Shown here piece after piece: positions 5,665 to 6,982 of a stretch of 6,982 nucleotides of DNA; positions within the stretch are counted from its first letter, which is position 1, and every line of letters begins with the position of its first letter. Source of the DNA: CAYXVB01 sp964467785 (GTDB lineage: Bacteria > Bdellovibrionota > UBA1018); the NCBI GenBank assembly GCA_964467785.1, contig CAYXVB010000187.1, forward strand, positions 1 through 6,982, read 5' to 3'. The translations under genes were made by a program, and so were the position numbers. The notes beneath the pieces are model-generated. The model was not told the origin of the DNA. It saw nothing but the letters and a program-made list of their open reading frames with translations, and did not search any database.

Positions 5665-6982
5665 TTACTGCATATGAGCTTGTTCGGAGCCGGCGGCTTC
5701 TGCCGACTGTTGAACCAGCCCGTATCGGTGGAGCTTGTTATACAAGGTCTTTATCGTGATTCCCAGGGTTTGTGCGGTTTTTGTTTTGTTGCCCTGGTTG
5801 AAAGCCAGCGTCCGGAGGATATGGGCCTTTTCCACTTCCTCAAGCGGCATATCTGCCGCGAATTCGCTCGTGTTTTCTGATTTGGCCTTGGGCATCCGAA
5901 TGCTGAACGGGATGTCGTCGATGCGGATCTCCTGGTTTTCGGCCAGGATCTTCAGCCGTTCGATCATGTTCTGCAGTTCGCGGATATTGCCTGGCCAATC
6001 GTATCGAGTGAAGGCCTCGTAGACCCGCGGGTCGACCCGCTTGATCTGCTGGGACGATCCGCCAAACCGGGAGTTTTTGAGAAAGTAATCCACCAGTATC
6101 GGGATGTCCTCATTACGCTTACGCAGCGGAGGCATGCGGAGAGTGATCGTATTGAGACGGTAATAGAGATCCTCGCGGAAGCGGCCTTCCTTGACCTCAC
6201 GGTCGAGTTCGCGGTTGGTGGCGCTGATCACACGGACGTCCACCTTGATTGGGCGCTTGCCGCCGATGCGGTAGAACTCGCCCTCTTGGAGGAATCGAAG
6301 CAGCTTGGCTTGGATCCCGAGCGACATCTCCCCGATCTCGTCGAGGAATATCGTGCCGGAATCAGCGGTTTCGCAAAGGCCGATTTTCTGTACGACCGCG
6401 CCGGTGAAGGAGCCTTTTTCGTGTCCGAACAGCTCGCTCTCGAGCAGTGATTCTTGTAGCGCGCCGCAGTTGACTGTGACGTACGGCTTGTCGGAGCGCT
6501 CGCTCTTGAAGTGAAGGCGCCGGGCGATGAGCTCCTTGCCGGTGCCGCTCTCGCCCTGGATCAGGACGGTCGCTGTGGTGGGCGCGATCTTGTCGACCAT
6601 CGCTAGGATGTTGTGGACCGCCGGGCTACGGCCGATGATCTCCATGCCCTTGTTGTCCTGGTTGATGAGGGACTTGAGAGCTTTGTTTTCCTTTTGTAGC
6701 AGCTTCTGCTGCTCGAGGATGCGCTCGTGCGCCTTGCGCAGCTCGAGAGTCTTTTCCTCGACCGCCTGCTGGAGCTTTTGCGTGAAGCTCCGGGCCTCGC
6801 TGTAAAGTTTCTGGTTGGTGATGGCGACGGCGACTTGCGAGGCCACGGCCTCGAGCGTGATCACGTCGTCCTCGTCGAAGGCGCCTTTGGTGTCGCACTC
6901 AATGTTGAGGGTGGCCAGGACCTGGCTGTCCTTGAGGATTGGCACGCTCAGCTCGGACATCGAATCGATGTCGAGCGAGAGG
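5665..6982 (-). CDS. GAF-domain sigma-54-dependent transcriptional activator (5' end missing)
   Basis: This NtrC-family enhancer-binding protein uses ATP to remodel sigma-54 RNA polymerase. The frame stays open to the right edge, so the true start lies outside; numbering here is from the Met at 6960. Residues 1-53 are the end of a GAF sensor domain (LSVPILKDSQVLATLNIE..AFDEDDVITLEAVASQVAVAITN). A coiled coil follows (55-98). The AAA+ domain has Walker A GESGTGKE (136-143), the sigma-54 contact loop as GSFTGA (183-188), Walker B GTIFLDEIGEM (202-212), sensor-I ATNR (247-250), the Arg-finger region FREDLYYRL (261-269) and sensor-II GNIREL (324-329). A Fis-type helix-turn-helix ends the protein (about 390-414, KTAQTLGITIKTLYNKLHRYG). 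No receiver is visible in this part. It leads the minus-strand cluster that includes motAB, so it may regulate motility or fate genes (inference). Targets are not visible. Confidence 0.95.
   Translation of the reverse strand, partial: LSLDIDSMSELSVPILKDSQVLATLNIECDTKGAFDEDDVITLEAVASQVAVAITNQKLYSEARSFTQKLQQAVEEKTLELRKAHERILEQQKLLQKENKALKSLINQDNKGMEIIGRSPAVHNILAMVDKIAPTTATVLIQGESGTGKELIARRLHFKSERSDKPYVTVNCGALQESLLESELFGHEKGSFTGAVVQKIGLCETADSGTIFLDEIGEMSLGIQAKLLRFLQEGEFYRIGGKRPIKVDVRVISATNRELDREVKEGRFREDLYYRLNTITLRMPPLRKRNEDIPILVDYFLKNSRFGGSSQQIKRVDPRVYEAFTRYDWPGNIRELQNMIERLKILAENQEIRIDDIPFSIRMPKAKSENTSEFAADMPLEEVEKAHILRTLAFNQGNKTKTAQTLGITIKTLYNKLHRYGLVQQSAEAAGSEQAHMQ

Noticed and set aside
6938..6956. 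TTGGCAC resembling a sigma-54 -24 element
   Set aside because: It lies within the activator coding region on the opposite strand and lacks a matching -12 element.
1..6982. CRISPR array, tRNA/rRNA, insertion sequence or phage genes
   Set aside because: No regular repeats, RNA gene signatures, transposase-like motifs or terminal inverted repeats were seen on either strand.

Overview
This is a GC-rich (roughly 60% by eye), densely coded bacterial window. It carries a proton-type MotA/MotB flagellar stator pair, an NtrC-like sigma-54 activator, and small proteins that recall Bdellovibrionota (Bdellovibrio-like, formerly Deltaproteobacteria). The lineage is my impression from family resemblance; the window has no rRNA or other decisive marker.

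Layout. (1) Positions 1-1224, minus strand: a PLP class-V aminotransferase followed 21 nt later by the first 13 codons of purA (adenylosuccinate synthetase), probably one biosynthetic transcript. (2) About 1225-1464: a short divergent intergenic region. (3) 1465-2403, plus strand: two small exported or membrane proteins. One is a Cys-containing protein with a CXXCH motif; the other is a secreted YtkA/FixH-like beta-domain protein rich in His. The pair looks like an envelope or metal-handling module. (4) 2404-2464: a convergent gap with a run of ten G. (5) 2465-6982, minus strand, read from right to left: a GAF-AAA-Fis sigma-54 activator (5' end cut by the window edge), a Lys/Ala-rich protein of unknown function, a pseudo-receiver/HATPase fusion protein, motA and motB.

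The minus-strand block reads as a motility and signalling cluster. The activator and the Lys/Ala-rich gene are 13 nt apart and motA/motB are 19 nt apart, so each pair is surely co-transcribed. The HATPase gene between them appears to have its own sigma-70-like promoter, placed so close to the ATG that the mRNA would be almost leaderless. A FliA-like (sigma-28) promoter candidate sits just upstream of motA. The HATPase protein has a receiver-like N-terminal half whose phospho-acceptor Asp is replaced by Asn, and a kinase-type ATP-binding half without a visible His phosphorylation region. That makes it an unusual candidate regulator next to the stator genes. The most interesting points are this fusion protein, the divergent peptidoglycan-binding region of MotB, and the uncharacterised two-gene envelope module.
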